Part shown: one piece after another, positions 36,775-46,500 of the stretch
Layout: every line of letters begins with the position of its first letter
Numbering within the stretch: position 1 is the first letter of the stretch
DNA from: Mycolicibacterium sp. MU0050
GTDB taxonomy: Bacteria; Actinomycetota; Actinomycetes; Mycobacteriales; Mycobacteriaceae
Assembly (NCBI RefSeq): GCF_963378085.1
Contig: NZ_OY726395.1
Coordinates: 186,001 to 250,000 of the forward strand
Length of the DNA stretch: 64,000 bases
Direction: 5' to 3'
The notes under the pieces: model-generated
The model's database searches: none
The model's input: only the letters and a program-made list of their open reading frames with translations
What the model was told of the DNA's origin: nothing
Made by a program: the position numbers and the translations under genes

Positions 36775-36964
36775 CGCCGCCAGATTGCGGTGAGGGCTGG
36801 TAGCGCCGCCAGATAGCCGACCATCCTCCGGGGTAGCTGCGCCAGATTGCGGTGAGGGCTGTGCGGAAGGCCCGACGACAGCCCTGGTGTGCATCTCGAG
36901 GCAAGGGGCCGGCCGCTCGAAGCGAGGGGCGGCCAGGGGCGGCCGCTCGAAGCGAGGGGCGGCC
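36772..36964. repeat. intergenic direct repeats after primC
   Basis: Two short arrays. From the primC stop, TAGCGCCGCCAGAT recurs at 36772 and 36801, with a variant, TAGCTGCGCCAGATT, near 36834. The trailing GCGGTGAGGGCTG appears twice. Then a 30-bp unit containing GGCCGCTCGAAGCGAGGGGC is present twice in tandem (36904-36934 and 36935-36964), abutting the pepA-like stop codon. It fills the spacer between two convergent genes, and no gene is seen in it. Confidence 0.6.
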
Positions 36965-36967
36965 GGT

Positions 36968-38023
36968 CTACGTCACCGGACCGGGCACCAGCGTCACCTT
37001 TGCGGCGCGGGGCACCCCGTTGGGCTGCAACCAGGCCACGTCGATCACATCGCCGGGGTAGCGGGCGTCGAGCATGCTGGTCAGGTCGTTGGCGGAGCTG
37101 ATCGGCCGGCCGTCGATCGCCACGATGATGTCCCCGGCGCGCAGCCCGGCCACATCGGCCGGTCCGCCGCGCAGCAACGATCGCACCGGAAGTCCGCGCG
37201 AACCGCGCCGCGGGTTGGCGTCGACGCCGATACCGAGCATGGCCGACGGACCGATGTGCACCTCGGCCGACGGGATGCCCGCGCGGATCTGGTTTGCCAC
37301 GTCGAGGACCCGGTTGATGGGGATCGCGAAGCCCTGCCCGCCGGGCGTGACCTGGCCGTCGAGGCGGAAGTTCACGGTGGCCGCGGCGTTCATCCCGATG
37401 ACCTGGCCGGCGCTGTTGACCAACGCGCCGCCCGAATCCCCGGAGCGCAGGTTCGTCGAGGATTCGATGAGGCCGCCCAGCGCGTGCGAGCTGCCGGTCA
37501 GCTCGTCTTCGGCCTCGATGGTGCGGTCCAGCGCGGTGATCTCGCCCGTCTCGTGGGTCAGCGCGGCGCCGGTGCCGTTGGCGTTGCCGATGGTCATCAC
37601 CGGTTCACCGAGCATGACGGTGTTGGAGTCGCCGAGCGGCGCGACCGGCAGACCGCTGGCACCGCGCAGCCGCAGCAACGCGATGTCGTCGCTGCGGGCG
37701 TAGCCCACCACGTCGGCGTCGAAGCCCTGTCCGGTGGCCACGCTGGTGGCCCGGATGACGTTCGCGCCCTGGACGACGTGGTGATTGGTCAGCACCAGCC
37801 CGTCAGGGCTGACCACAATGCCGGTGCCGTTGCCGATGACGCCTTGGAAGTCGTTCATCGTCGTGATCTGCACCAGGGTGGGCTCCACCTGCGCGATCGC
37901 CAGCGCTGGGTCGAACGGGGCGGCCTGCGCCGACGTCGGGAGCGTCAAAGGCGCCACCAAGGCGAGCAGTAACGCGCTCAACACGCACAGGGCTGCTCGA
38001 TGTGCTCGACGAATCGGTGCCAT
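36968..38023 (-). CDS. PepA-like secreted trypsin/PDZ serine protease
   Basis: A 351-residue HtrA-like protease with a signal peptide (1-35, cleavage after SAQA-A). The trypsin domain has catalytic His82 (TNHHVV), Asp113 (SDDIAL) and Ser197 (RSGDSGGAL). A C-terminal PDZ domain (about 260-345) carries GLRAGDIIVAIDGRPI. Overall length and GFAIPI match the PepA (Mtb32A) family. Exported or surface protease; substrates unknown. Confidence 0.92.
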   Translation of the reverse strand: MAPIRRAHRAALCVLSALLLALVAPLTLPTSAQAAPFDPALAIAQVEPTLVQITTMNDFQGVIGNGTGIVVSPDGLVLTNHHVVQGANVIRATSVATGQGFDADVVGYARSDDIALLRLRGASGLPVAPLGDSNTVMLGEPVMTIGNANGTGAALTHETGEITALDRTIEAEDELTGSSHALGGLIESSTNLRSGDSGGALVNSAGQVIGMNAAATVNFRLDGQVTPGGQGFAIPINRVLDVANQIRAGIPSAEVHIGPSAMLGIGVDANPRRGSRGLPVRSLLRGGPADVAGLRAGDIIVAIDGRPISSANDLTSMLDARYPGDVIDVAWLQPNGVPRAAKVTLVPGPVT

Positions 38024-38098
38024 GACTTGCCTCTCGGCTCAAACGTCGGGTTTGTTACCCCTATCTTGCCTGGCCGAGCCGATTTGAAACGGAAAGTC

Positions 38099-39163
38099 TT
38101 ACGCCGACGTCACGCCGCGGGGAAGGATCAGCGGCAGATCGTTGTACGTGACGATGCCCGGCGGGGCGGCGACCACCGCCGGAATGGCGTTGAGCGGCGG
38201 CGTAGCGGTCATGATGTGGCCCAACACCATGAATTCCTCCAGGGTGGTGGCCTCGAAGTCCGGCGGCGGCAGGAAGCCGACCTTCATGGTGACGGTGGGA
38301 CGGCCGGCGACCTCGATCACCCAGCCGTCCTGGTCGATCTGCCAGTCGGGCTCGAGGGTCTGGCCCTTGCGCCAGCGGACGTTGACCTCCACCACCGTCT
38401 TGCCTCCGACGATGCCCTTCCAGCTGGCGTAGACCCCGGCGACGCCGCCGGCGGGGATGGTCCACGAACCGAGGTCGAGGTCCTCGGTGGTCTGGGCGTA
38501 TTCGGCGTCGCAGCGCACGTCGTCGAGTTCGACGTCGAGCGCGTCGGCGATCAGGCGGACCGCCTCCCCGAAGACCCCGGTGCCGTGGGCGGTCATGGCC
38601 TGCAGGTCCGGGCTGTCGATCGGTTGCCCGAAGCCCACCGGCTTCTCGGTGGCGGGGGAGTCGTAGAAGGTGGTGTCGGCGGCCTCGTTGATGGTGATCT
38701 TGTCGACCCGATCGCAGATGCCCGCGGCGACCACGGCCAGCTGATTGATGTAGCCGGGGCTGATCCCGGAACCGAACATGCTCGAGCCGCCGCGCTCGCA
38801 GGCCTCGGCGATGCGGCCGCGGCCCGCGCCCTGGTTGTGGCCGGTGATGAACGACGCGGTGGACACCACGTTGATCCCGGCCTCGAGGATCCGGACCAGT
38901 TCGTCGACGTCGATCCACATCGGGTTGTAGACGACGACGTCGGGCTTGAGGGCCAAGAGCTCATCGACGTTGTTGGTGGCGGTGACGCCGAGCGGTTCGA
39001 TGCCCACCAACTCGCCCACGTCGCGACCGGCCTTCTCCGGGGACCAGGCGTAGCACCCGACGAGCTGGTAGTTCGGGTTGGCCGCCAGCGCCGCTACCGA
39101 GCTCTTCCCGACGTTGCCGGTGGTCCACTGGACGACGCGATAGGGGGTGGCGGCTTTCGACAC
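38099..39163 (-). CDS. dihydrodipicolinate reductase-like protein
   Basis: A 354-residue protein with an N-terminal Rossmann fold (YRVVQWTTGNVGKSSVAALAANPNYQLVGCYAW) of the DapB type and a long C-terminal domain. This family is common in mycobacteria in lipid- or sterol-related settings and does not replace DapB in lysine synthesis. GTG at 39163 is chosen for AGAAGGAG upstream. It is divergent from a TetR gene; a palindrome overlaps its likely promoter. Confidence 0.85.
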   Translation of the reverse strand: MSKAATPYRVVQWTTGNVGKSSVAALAANPNYQLVGCYAWSPEKAGRDVGELVGIEPLGVTATNNVDELLALKPDVVVYNPMWIDVDELVRILEAGINVVSTASFITGHNQGAGRGRIAEACERGGSSMFGSGISPGYINQLAVVAAGICDRVDKITINEAADTTFYDSPATEKPVGFGQPIDSPDLQAMTAHGTGVFGEAVRLIADALDVELDDVRCDAEYAQTTEDLDLGSWTIPAGGVAGVYASWKGIVGGKTVVEVNVRWRKGQTLEPDWQIDQDGWVIEVAGRPTVTMKVGFLPPPDFEATTLEEFMVLGHIMTATPPLNAIPAVVAAPPGIVTYNDLPLILPRGVTSA

Positions 39164-39226
39164 TCGAGGCTCCTTCTGGTGGGGCGGTCGCTGCGCTCGG
39201 GCGCACGGTGCGACAGTTTTCCACGA

Positions 39227-39240
39227 ACGTTGGAAACGTA
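39227..39240. promoter_or_regulatory. operator-like repeat over DapB-like promoter
   Basis: ACGTT-GGA-AACGT (39227-39239) is a perfect inverted repeat. On the minus strand TACGTT (39240-39235) is a -10-like box for the DapB-like gene, so the repeat covers the box and start site. A TetR gene is divergent 200 bp away and is the likely binder. Confidence 0.4.
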
Positions 39241-39435
39241 GCACGGCTGTGGTTTGACTCACAATGCCACGGTCGGGTGATTTTGGGCGTTCGTCGCCAA
39301 ATCTGGTGCGCGCCTGGCGGTCTGCGGGCAGGAATCCGCCAGAAGGCTGGACGTCTGCTGTGAAATTGCCTGGAGCGAGATGACTGATCCCGCGCCTTGC
39401 GGGGACCGTGCATCAGACCGGCTATCTTGGCGGTG

Positions 39436-40134
39436 GTGACCCGACAACGCGACGAGCCGGCCAAGCCGACCGCCCCAGGCGACGCGCCGCGGCGGCGCCG
39501 CGGTCGCCCGCCGCGCATCGATCACGCCCAGATCGTGGCCGCCGCCCGCGCCATTCCCCCGGCGGAACTGACGATGCAGGCCGTCGCCGACGCCCTCGGT
39601 GTCGACCGGACGTCGCTGCACTACTACGTCGGCGATCGGGACGGGCTGCTCGAGCTCCTGGTCACCGACCTTTTCGAGACCGAGTTGTGCCGCGCCGAGC
39701 TGCCCGAGGACGGCAGTTGGCCCGACCTCGTCCGCGCCTACGCCACCGCGATCCACAACGGCGTGCTGAATGTCCGGCCCACCAGCCCCCACTTCCGGCT
39801 GCGCGGCACCGGCAGCCTGGCGCTGGCCGAACGGGTCCTGGAGTCGCTGACCGGCGCCGGTTTCGGTGTCGAGGACGCGGGGCGGATCCTGACCTTGGTC
39901 TCCGGAATCGCCTTCTCGGCGGCGCATGACCTGCTCGGTGGTGAGCAATCGAAGTTGCAGCAGCATCCCGAGGTGGCGCGCGCGCTCACCGAGGTCGCCG
40001 AGGGCGAGTTCCCGCTGCTCGGGGCTGTGGTGGCGCAGCGGGCCGCCGCGGGCGCGGCGGCCGACGATTTCACGTTCAGCCTCGACGTGGTGATCGCCGG
40101 GCTGCAGCAGAGACTGGCCAAGTCGAGCGACTAG
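39436..40134 (+). CDS. TetR/AcrR-family transcriptional regulator
   Basis: A 232-residue regulator. The N-terminal arm is basic (PRRRRGRPPRID), followed by the helix-turn-helix LTMQAVADALGVDRTSLHYYVGDRDGL. A TetR_C-like ligand domain completes it. TATCTT (39423-39428) precedes GTG 39436 by 7 nt, which supports a leaderless start there. It is divergent from the DapB-like gene and convergent with lucA (4-bp overlap). Confidence 0.9.
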   Translation: MTRQRDEPAKPTAPGDAPRRRRGRPPRIDHAQIVAAARAIPPAELTMQAVADALGVDRTSLHYYVGDRDGLLELLVTDLFETELCRAELPEDGSWPDLVRAYATAIHNGVLNVRPTSPHFRLRGTGSLALAERVLESLTGAGFGVEDAGRILTLVSGIAFSAAHDLLGGEQSKLQQHPEVARALTEVAEGEFPLLGAVVAQRAAAGAAADDFTFSLDVVIAGLQQRLAKSSD

Positions 40135-40883
40135 GGGGTCTTGCTGGGCCGACGGTTGCGCAGGCCGCGTCGGGTCCGCTTCCCCGTCGGGCCCGCGGCT
40201 TCCTCCGACTCGTCCGCTGCGGCGGGCTCTGCCGACTCGGCAGGGTCGGCAGCGTCGGCAGCGTCGGCAGCGTCGGAGTCGGTGGCCTCGGTTTCGTCGG
40301 CGCGCTCCTCAGTCGACGCATCGGCGGCCTCGGACGCGTCGGCGTCGGCCGTCTGTTCGTCGCCTGAAGCGTCGCCGTCCTGCGCCTCGTCGGCCTCCGC
40401 GGCGGCGGCCTTCTTGCGTCCACGCTCCCGCTTGGGCTTGAGGGGTTTGGGCGGTGGCGGTGGCAGTTCCGCGGCGTAGGCCAGATAGAACGCGGCCGCG
40501 CCGAGCAGTGCGATCGCCGCGGCGGCGCCGTAGGCGGCGAACAGTCCGCGACCGTAGACGTCGAGGTCCAGCCAGATCTCGGCGATGGCCGCGGCGACGA
40601 TCAGCGCACCGGCGGCGACATGGCCGACGATCGACCAACCGCGCAGCGTCAACGCCAATTGCGGGGTGCCGAACTCGGGTTTGCGGGTCTTGGCCAGCGT
40701 GAGCGCCACGGGCAGCGCCGTCAGGCCCAGCAGCAGACCGGTGATGATCCGGGCGGCGGTGCCGACACCGTGCGGCCAGCTGCCGAGCAGCTCCCACCAG
40801 CGCGGAAGCACGAAAAAGAAATACAGCGCCGCTACGACCAGGAACGAGAGCGCGTGCCAGGTCACCGCGATTCCGCGCCGCAT
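40131..40883 (-). CDS. lucA: lipid uptake coordinator LucA
   Basis: A 250-residue membrane protein with about four helices in the first 145 residues (for example near 8-27, 44-62, 78-98 and 110-138) and a long cytoplasmic Ala/Glu/Asp-rich tail (about 165-235) framed by basic segments (KPKRERGRKK and KRTRRGLRNRR). Position between tRNA-Ser and the SRP RNA/aspC pair matches M. tuberculosis lucA (Rv3723), which stabilises Mce transporters for fatty-acid and cholesterol uptake. GAGGAGG precedes the ATG. The repeated acidic tail is low-complexity and likely disordered. Confidence 0.88.
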   Translation of the reverse strand: MRRGIAVTWHALSFLVVAALYFFFVLPRWWELLGSWPHGVGTAARIITGLLLGLTALPVALTLAKTRKPEFGTPQLALTLRGWSIVGHVAAGALIVAAAIAEIWLDLDVYGRGLFAAYGAAAAIALLGAAAFYLAYAAELPPPPPKPLKPKRERGRKKAAAAEADEAQDGDASGDEQTADADASEAADASTEERADETEATDSDAADAADAADPAESAEPAAADESEEAAGPTGKRTRRGLRNRRPSKTP

Positions 40884-40945
40884 GCCCCTCCTCGGATTTG
40901 AGACGTCCGGGGTGCCGGCGGACGGCCGACACCCCGGACCGAGTG

Positions 40946-41031
40946 CGGAGGATGCGGGATTTGAACCCGCGAGGGCTATTAACCCAACCCGCGTTCCAGG
41001 CGAGCGCCATAGGCCACTAGGCGAATCCTCC
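40946..41031 (-). tRNA. tRNA-Ser(GGA)
   Basis: Read on the minus strand: acceptor arm GGAGGAT/ATCCTCC, anticodon loop CTGGAAC (anticodon GGA), a long variable arm and T-loop GTTCAAAT. CCA is not encoded (CAC follows). Second tRNA-Ser of the window and right border of the variable region. Confidence 0.95.
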
Positions 41032-41091
41032 GTCGGCAATGGTAACCGAGGACGCGGCCAAGCCCGAACCGCTGCCGGATTCCGGGGGTGA

Positions 41092-42543
<1,452 letters not shown>

Positions 42544-42693
42544 GTCCCGCCATCGTCGGACCGACTGTGCCCGATTGCGCGGCCTCCTCCGCGGGACTCG
42601 TGCCTCGTCCCGCCATCGTCGGACCGACTGTGCCCGATTGCGCGGCCTCCTCCGCGGGACTCGTGCCTCGTCCCGCCATCGTCGGACCGACTG
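42544..42693 (+). repeat. 63-bp tandem repeat, 2.4 copies
   Basis: Two identical 63-bp units begin at 42544 and 42607, and a 24-bp partial third begins at 42670. Each unit holds a 7-bp inverted repeat (GTCCCGC/GCGGGAC). The array fills the aspC-dnaX spacer and its truncated end abuts the TAACCT box of dnaX. Confidence 0.9.
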
Positions 42694-42708
42694 GGTAACC
42701 TGCTCGAC

Positions 42709-44691
42709 GTGGCTCTCTACCGCAAGTACCGACCGGCAACCTTCGCCGAAGTTGTGGGGCAGGAGCACGTCACCGCACCGTTGTCCACGGCGCTGCAGGC
42801 CAACCGCATCAACCACGCGTACCTGTTCTCCGGACCACGGGGCTGCGGCAAGACGTCCTCGGCGCGAATCCTGGCCCGTTCGCTCAACTGCGAGCAGGGG
42901 CCCACACCGGAGCCGTGCGGGGTGTGCGCCTCCTGCCAGGCGTTGGCGCCCAACGGCGGCGGCAGCGTCGACGTCACCGAGCTCGACGCGGCGAGCCACG
43001 GCGGTGTGGACGACACCCGCGAACTCCGGGACCGCGCCTTCTACGCACCGGCGCAGTCCCGCTACCGCATCTTCATCATCGACGAAGCGCACATGGTCAC
43101 CACCGCCGGTTTCAACGCGCTGCTCAAAATCGTCGAGGAGCCGCCGGAACACCTGATCTTCGTCTTCGCCACCACCGAGCCGGAGAAGGTGCTACCCACC
43201 ATCCGGTCGCGGACGCATCACTACCCGTTCCGCCTGCTGGCGCCGCGCACCATGCGGACGCTGATCGAGAAGATCACCGCCGCGGAGAACCTCAACGTCG
43301 ACGACGCGGTGTATCCGCTGGTCATCCGCGCCGGCGGCGGCTCCCCGCGCGACACGCTCAGCGTGCTCGACCAGCTGCTGGCCGGGGCGGAGGGCGACCA
43401 CATCGGCTATCAGCGGGCGCTGGCGCTGCTGGGTGCCACCGACGTCGCCCTGATTGACGACGCGGTCGAGGCGCTGGCCGCCGGCGACGCCGCGGCGTTG
43501 TTCGGTGCGGTGGAGGCGGTCATCGACGCGGGCCATGATCCACGCAGATTCGCCACCGACCTGCTCGAGCGGTTCCGCGACCTGATCATCCTGCAGGCCG
43601 TCCCGGACGCGGTGACCAGCGGTGTGGTCGACGCCCCCGAGGATGTCCTGGACAAGATGCGGGACCAGGCCGCCCGGATCGGCCCGGCCACGCTGACCCG
43701 TTACGCCGAGGTGGTGCACGCCGGCCTCGGTGAGATGCGCGGTGCCACCGCACCGCGACTGCTGTTGGAGGTGGTGTGCTCGCGGTTGTTGCTGCCGTCG
43801 GCCAGCGACACGGAGTCGGCACTGCTGCAACGCATCGAACGCATCGAAACCCGGTTGGACATCTCGATTCCCGCGGCCGAGGGCGGCGACGCGAACGGCG
43901 CCGGGCGCGCGCCCCGGCAGTTTGTCCGCAAAACCCAGCAGGCGGCCCAGCCCGCTCCCGCCGCCGAGCCCGCCGCACCGCAGCCCCCGGCGTCGGCGCC
44001 CCCGCCGCAGCCACCGGCTCCCCAGGAATCGCAGGAACGGTCCGCGTCGCAGCAGCCACCGCGAGCACCGGCCGCCGCGGCGCCGCCGGTCCGGCCCGCC
44101 CCGGCAGCCCCGCCGCCGGCGCAAGAGCCGGTGACCCCGCCGGCCCCGCCGCCCGCGCAACCCCCGGCGGCCCAGACGCCGCCTGCCCCGCAGCCATCGC
44201 CGGCGGAGCCGGAACCGACCGGCGCCGCACCGGGGCAGCCGAATGCCGCTGCGGTGCGCAGCATGTGGCAGACGGTGCGGGAGAAGGTCCGCAACCTGCG
44301 CCGGCCGACCGACGTCATGCTCGACGGCGCCACCGTGCTGGCGGTCGAGGGCGACCTGTTGATCCTGAGCCACCCGGCCGCGCCGCTGGCCCGGCGGCTC
44401 AACGAGGAACGCAACGTCGAGATCATTCGAGAGGCCCTCAAGGATGCCCTCGGGGTGAACTGGCGGGTGCGTTGCGACGCCGGGGGAGCAGAGCCTCCCG
44501 CCCCGTCCGCAGCCCCGGCAGCCCGCCGGGCGGCCCCACCACCGCCGACGGTCGACGAGCGTGCCGAGGAAGAAAGCATGCTGGCCGAGGCGGCGGCCGA
44601 CGACTCCACGGCCGGACCGCGGCGTGACCCGGAAGAGGCGGCGCTGGAACTCCTGCAGACCGAGTTGGGCGCCCGCAAGATCGAGGGCTGA
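42709..44691 (+). CDS. dnaX: DNA polymerase III subunits gamma and tau
   Basis: A 660-residue clamp-loader ATPase. It has Walker A GPRGCGKTS, a zinc module with CEQGPTPEPCGVCASC, DEAH (IIDEAHMV) and sensor 1. The C-terminal tau part has a long Pro/Ala/Gln-rich linker (about 400-510) then a polymerase-binding domain. GTG at 42709 is 7 nt after TAACCT (42696-42701), a leaderless start. No A-rich slippery heptamer for programmed frameshifting was noticed, so a single tau-like product is likely. Confidence 0.94.
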   Translation: MALYRKYRPATFAEVVGQEHVTAPLSTALQANRINHAYLFSGPRGCGKTSSARILARSLNCEQGPTPEPCGVCASCQALAPNGGGSVDVTELDAASHGGVDDTRELRDRAFYAPAQSRYRIFIIDEAHMVTTAGFNALLKIVEEPPEHLIFVFATTEPEKVLPTIRSRTHHYPFRLLAPRTMRTLIEKITAAENLNVDDAVYPLVIRAGGGSPRDTLSVLDQLLAGAEGDHIGYQRALALLGATDVALIDDAVEALAAGDAAALFGAVEAVIDAGHDPRRFATDLLERFRDLIILQAVPDAVTSGVVDAPEDVLDKMRDQAARIGPATLTRYAEVVHAGLGEMRGATAPRLLLEVVCSRLLLPSASDTESALLQRIERIETRLDISIPAAEGGDANGAGRAPRQFVRKTQQAAQPAPAAEPAAPQPPASAPPPQPPAPQESQERSASQQPPRAPAAAAPPVRPAPAAPPPAQEPVTPPAPPPAQPPAAQTPPAPQPSPAEPEPTGAAPGQPNAAAVRSMWQTVREKVRNLRRPTDVMLDGATVLAVEGDLLILSHPAAPLARRLNEERNVEIIREALKDALGVNWRVRCDAGGAEPPAPSAAPAARRAAPPPPTVDERAEEESMLAEAAADDSTAGPRRDPEEAALELLQTELGARKIEG

Positions 44692-44700
44692 GCCGCGCGG

Positions 44701-45018
44701 TCAGTGCCCCACGAGCTTCAGGCCGATCACGCAGCCGACGATGCCGAGGATGAGCAGGACCTTGGCGATCGAGGCGGCCTCGGAGCCGGTGATCATCCCG
44801 AACGCCACCGTGAGTGAGGCGCCGATGCCCACCCAGACGGCGTAGCTGGTCCCGGTGGGCAGGTCGCGCATGGCGATCGCCAGCCCGCCCATCGAGATCA
44901 CCGCGGCGACCCCGAACACCAGGGACGGCACCAGCCGGGTGAAGCCCTCGGACTTACCCAGCGCGATCGCCCAGACCGCCTCGAAAACCGCGGAGACGAC
45001 GAGAATCAACCAGGCCAT
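44701..45018 (-). CDS. gdx: guanidinium exporter (SMR family)
   Basis: A 105-residue four-helix small-multidrug-resistance protein (SugE/Gdx clade). The conserved Glu13 in VSAVFEAVWAI is the proton/substrate site, and GTSYAVWVGIGA and the Trp pattern fit Gdx rather than EmrE. A guanidine-III riboswitch lies in its 5' leader, so it should export guanidinium and be induced by it. GGAGGTGT precedes the ATG. It converges with dnaX. Confidence 0.9.
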   Translation of the reverse strand: MAWLILVVSAVFEAVWAIALGKSEGFTRLVPSLVFGVAAVISMGGLAIAMRDLPTGTSYAVWVGIGASLTVAFGMITGSEAASIAKVLLILGIVGCVIGLKLVGH

Positions 45019-45031
45019 GGCACACCTCCGT

Positions 45032-45076
45032 GGCCCCGTCTTGTCGCTGTCCGGGTACGGCGGCCCCCTCGTCCGG
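45032..45076 (-). promoter_or_regulatory. guanidine-III riboswitch
   Basis: On the minus strand the three conserved blocks of the ykkC-III class occur in order: CCGGACGAGG, GCCGTACCCGG and ACAAGACGG, with the closing GGGGCC. The aptamer ends 8 nt before the GGAG of the gdx ribosome site, fitting control of translation. TATCTT at 45086-45081 would start transcription at the first aptamer bases. Confidence 0.9.
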
Positions 45077-45180
45077 TGTCAAGATATGACGGCCTTCACG
45101 CTAGCACCGGCCGGCGTCGCCGCGATGGTGAGATTTGCCACCACCGCCGCGGGACCGGCGGTGCTGCGGCGCAGTCGATT

Positions 45181-46500
45181 TCAGGCCTGCCACCACGGCC
45201 GCAGCGGCAGACCGCCGTCGTTGCCGCGGCCGTCGAGCTTGACTGCCAGCACCTGATGCAACTGCACGACGTTGGTCTCGAAACCCAGCCGCGAGCCGGC
45301 CATGTACAGGCCCCACACCTTCGCGGTGGGCAGTCCGACCTCGGCGACGGCCTCGTCCCAGTTGGCCACCAGGTTGCGGCACCAGTCCCGCAGCGTCAGC
45401 GCGTAATTCATCCGCAGGTTCTCTTCGTGCAGCACTTCCAAGCCGCCGACGTCCTGCATCTCGGTGATGATCCGACCGGAACCCGTGAGCTCCCCGTCCG
45501 GGAAGACGTAGCGGTCGATGAACCCGCCGGCCGCCGCCCCGCTGCGGTTGTTCGGCCGGGTGATGCAGTGGTTGAGCAGCAGGGCACCGGTGCGCATCTT
45601 CGAGGAGAGGAACTCGAAGTACGCGGGATAGTTGGCCACCCCGATGTGCTCGGTCATGCCGATGGAGGACACCGCGTCGAAGCCGGATTCGGTGACGTCG
45701 CGGTAGTCGCTGTGGCGGACCTCGGCCAGGTCCGACAGCCCTTCCTCGATGATCTTCTGCTGTGCCCAGGCGGCCTGCTCGGCCGACAGCGTGGCACCGA
45801 TGGCCCGCACCCCGCGGCGCGCGGCGTAGCGCACCATGCCACCCCAGCCGCAGCCCACGTCCAGCAGGCGATCGCCTTCCTTGAGCCGCAGCTTCTCGAA
45901 CACCAGCCGGTACTTGTTCTCCTGAGCTTCCTCGAGGGTCGCCTCGGGCTCCGGATAGCAGGCGCAGGTGTAGGTCATCGACGGCCCGAGCACCAGCTCG
46001 TAGAACCGGTTGGAGACGTCGTAGTGGTGATGGATCACCTCGGCGTCGCGAGACTTACTGTGCCGCAGTCCTTCTGCGATGCGCCGCCAGCGCGGCAGCG
46101 CCTCCTGCGGCGGGGGCGCGATGGGCTTGAGCCGCTCCAGCCCGATCGACCGGATGATCTGGGCCAGCGTCCGCGCCGAGGGCCGGCGGAAGTTCAGCTT
46201 GTGCGCGAGGGACGTCAGCAACTCGTAGGGATCGCCCGGGTGGACACCGTAGGCCTCCAGGTCGCCGGAGACATACGCGCGGGCCAGGCCCAGATCACCG
46301 GGGGCGGTGGCCAGGTAGGTGGTGCCGCGGGGGGTCAGCAGGTTCAGCCCCAGCGGGGCGTCCTCGGGGCCGGCCGAACTGCCGTCGTAGGCGGTGAAGC
46401 GCAGCGGGGTGCCCTCGTCGTCGGCCGTGAAGAGCTTGAGGATTTCGGCCAGCTTCAGCTTTCCGCTGCCGGTGGTCGGTTGTTCCTTGAATGTGGTCAT
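45181..46500 (-). CDS. bfaB: SAM-dependent fatty-acid methyltransferase BfaB
   Basis: A 439-residue enzyme of the cyclopropane-fatty-acid synthase family. The SAM site is LLDVGCGWGGM, with HHHYDVSNRFYELVLGPSMTYTCACY as the typical substrate/bicarbonate region. Position and pairing match Rv3720, which adds a methyl group to oleoyl chains for tuberculostearic acid (also called tmsB/ufaA1). Its start overlaps the partner oxidoreductase by 4 bp. Confidence 0.9.
   Translation of the reverse strand: MTTFKEQPTTGSGKLKLAEILKLFTADDEGTPLRFTAYDGSSAGPEDAPLGLNLLTPRGTTYLATAPGDLGLARAYVSGDLEAYGVHPGDPYELLTSLAHKLNFRRPSARTLAQIIRSIGLERLKPIAPPPQEALPRWRRIAEGLRHSKSRDAEVIHHHYDVSNRFYELVLGPSMTYTCACYPEPEATLEEAQENKYRLVFEKLRLKEGDRLLDVGCGWGGMVRYAARRGVRAIGATLSAEQAAWAQQKIIEEGLSDLAEVRHSDYRDVTESGFDAVSSIGMTEHIGVANYPAYFEFLSSKMRTGALLLNHCITRPNNRSGAAAGGFIDRYVFPDGELTGSGRIITEMQDVGGLEVLHEENLRMNYALTLRDWCRNLVANWDEAVAEVGLPTAKVWGLYMAGSRLGFETNVVQLHQVLAVKLDGRGNDGGLPLRPWWQA

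Noticed and set aside
42544..42693. Regularly repeated DNA as a CRISPR array
   Set aside because: Units are head-to-tail identical with no variable spacers, and no cas genes are present.
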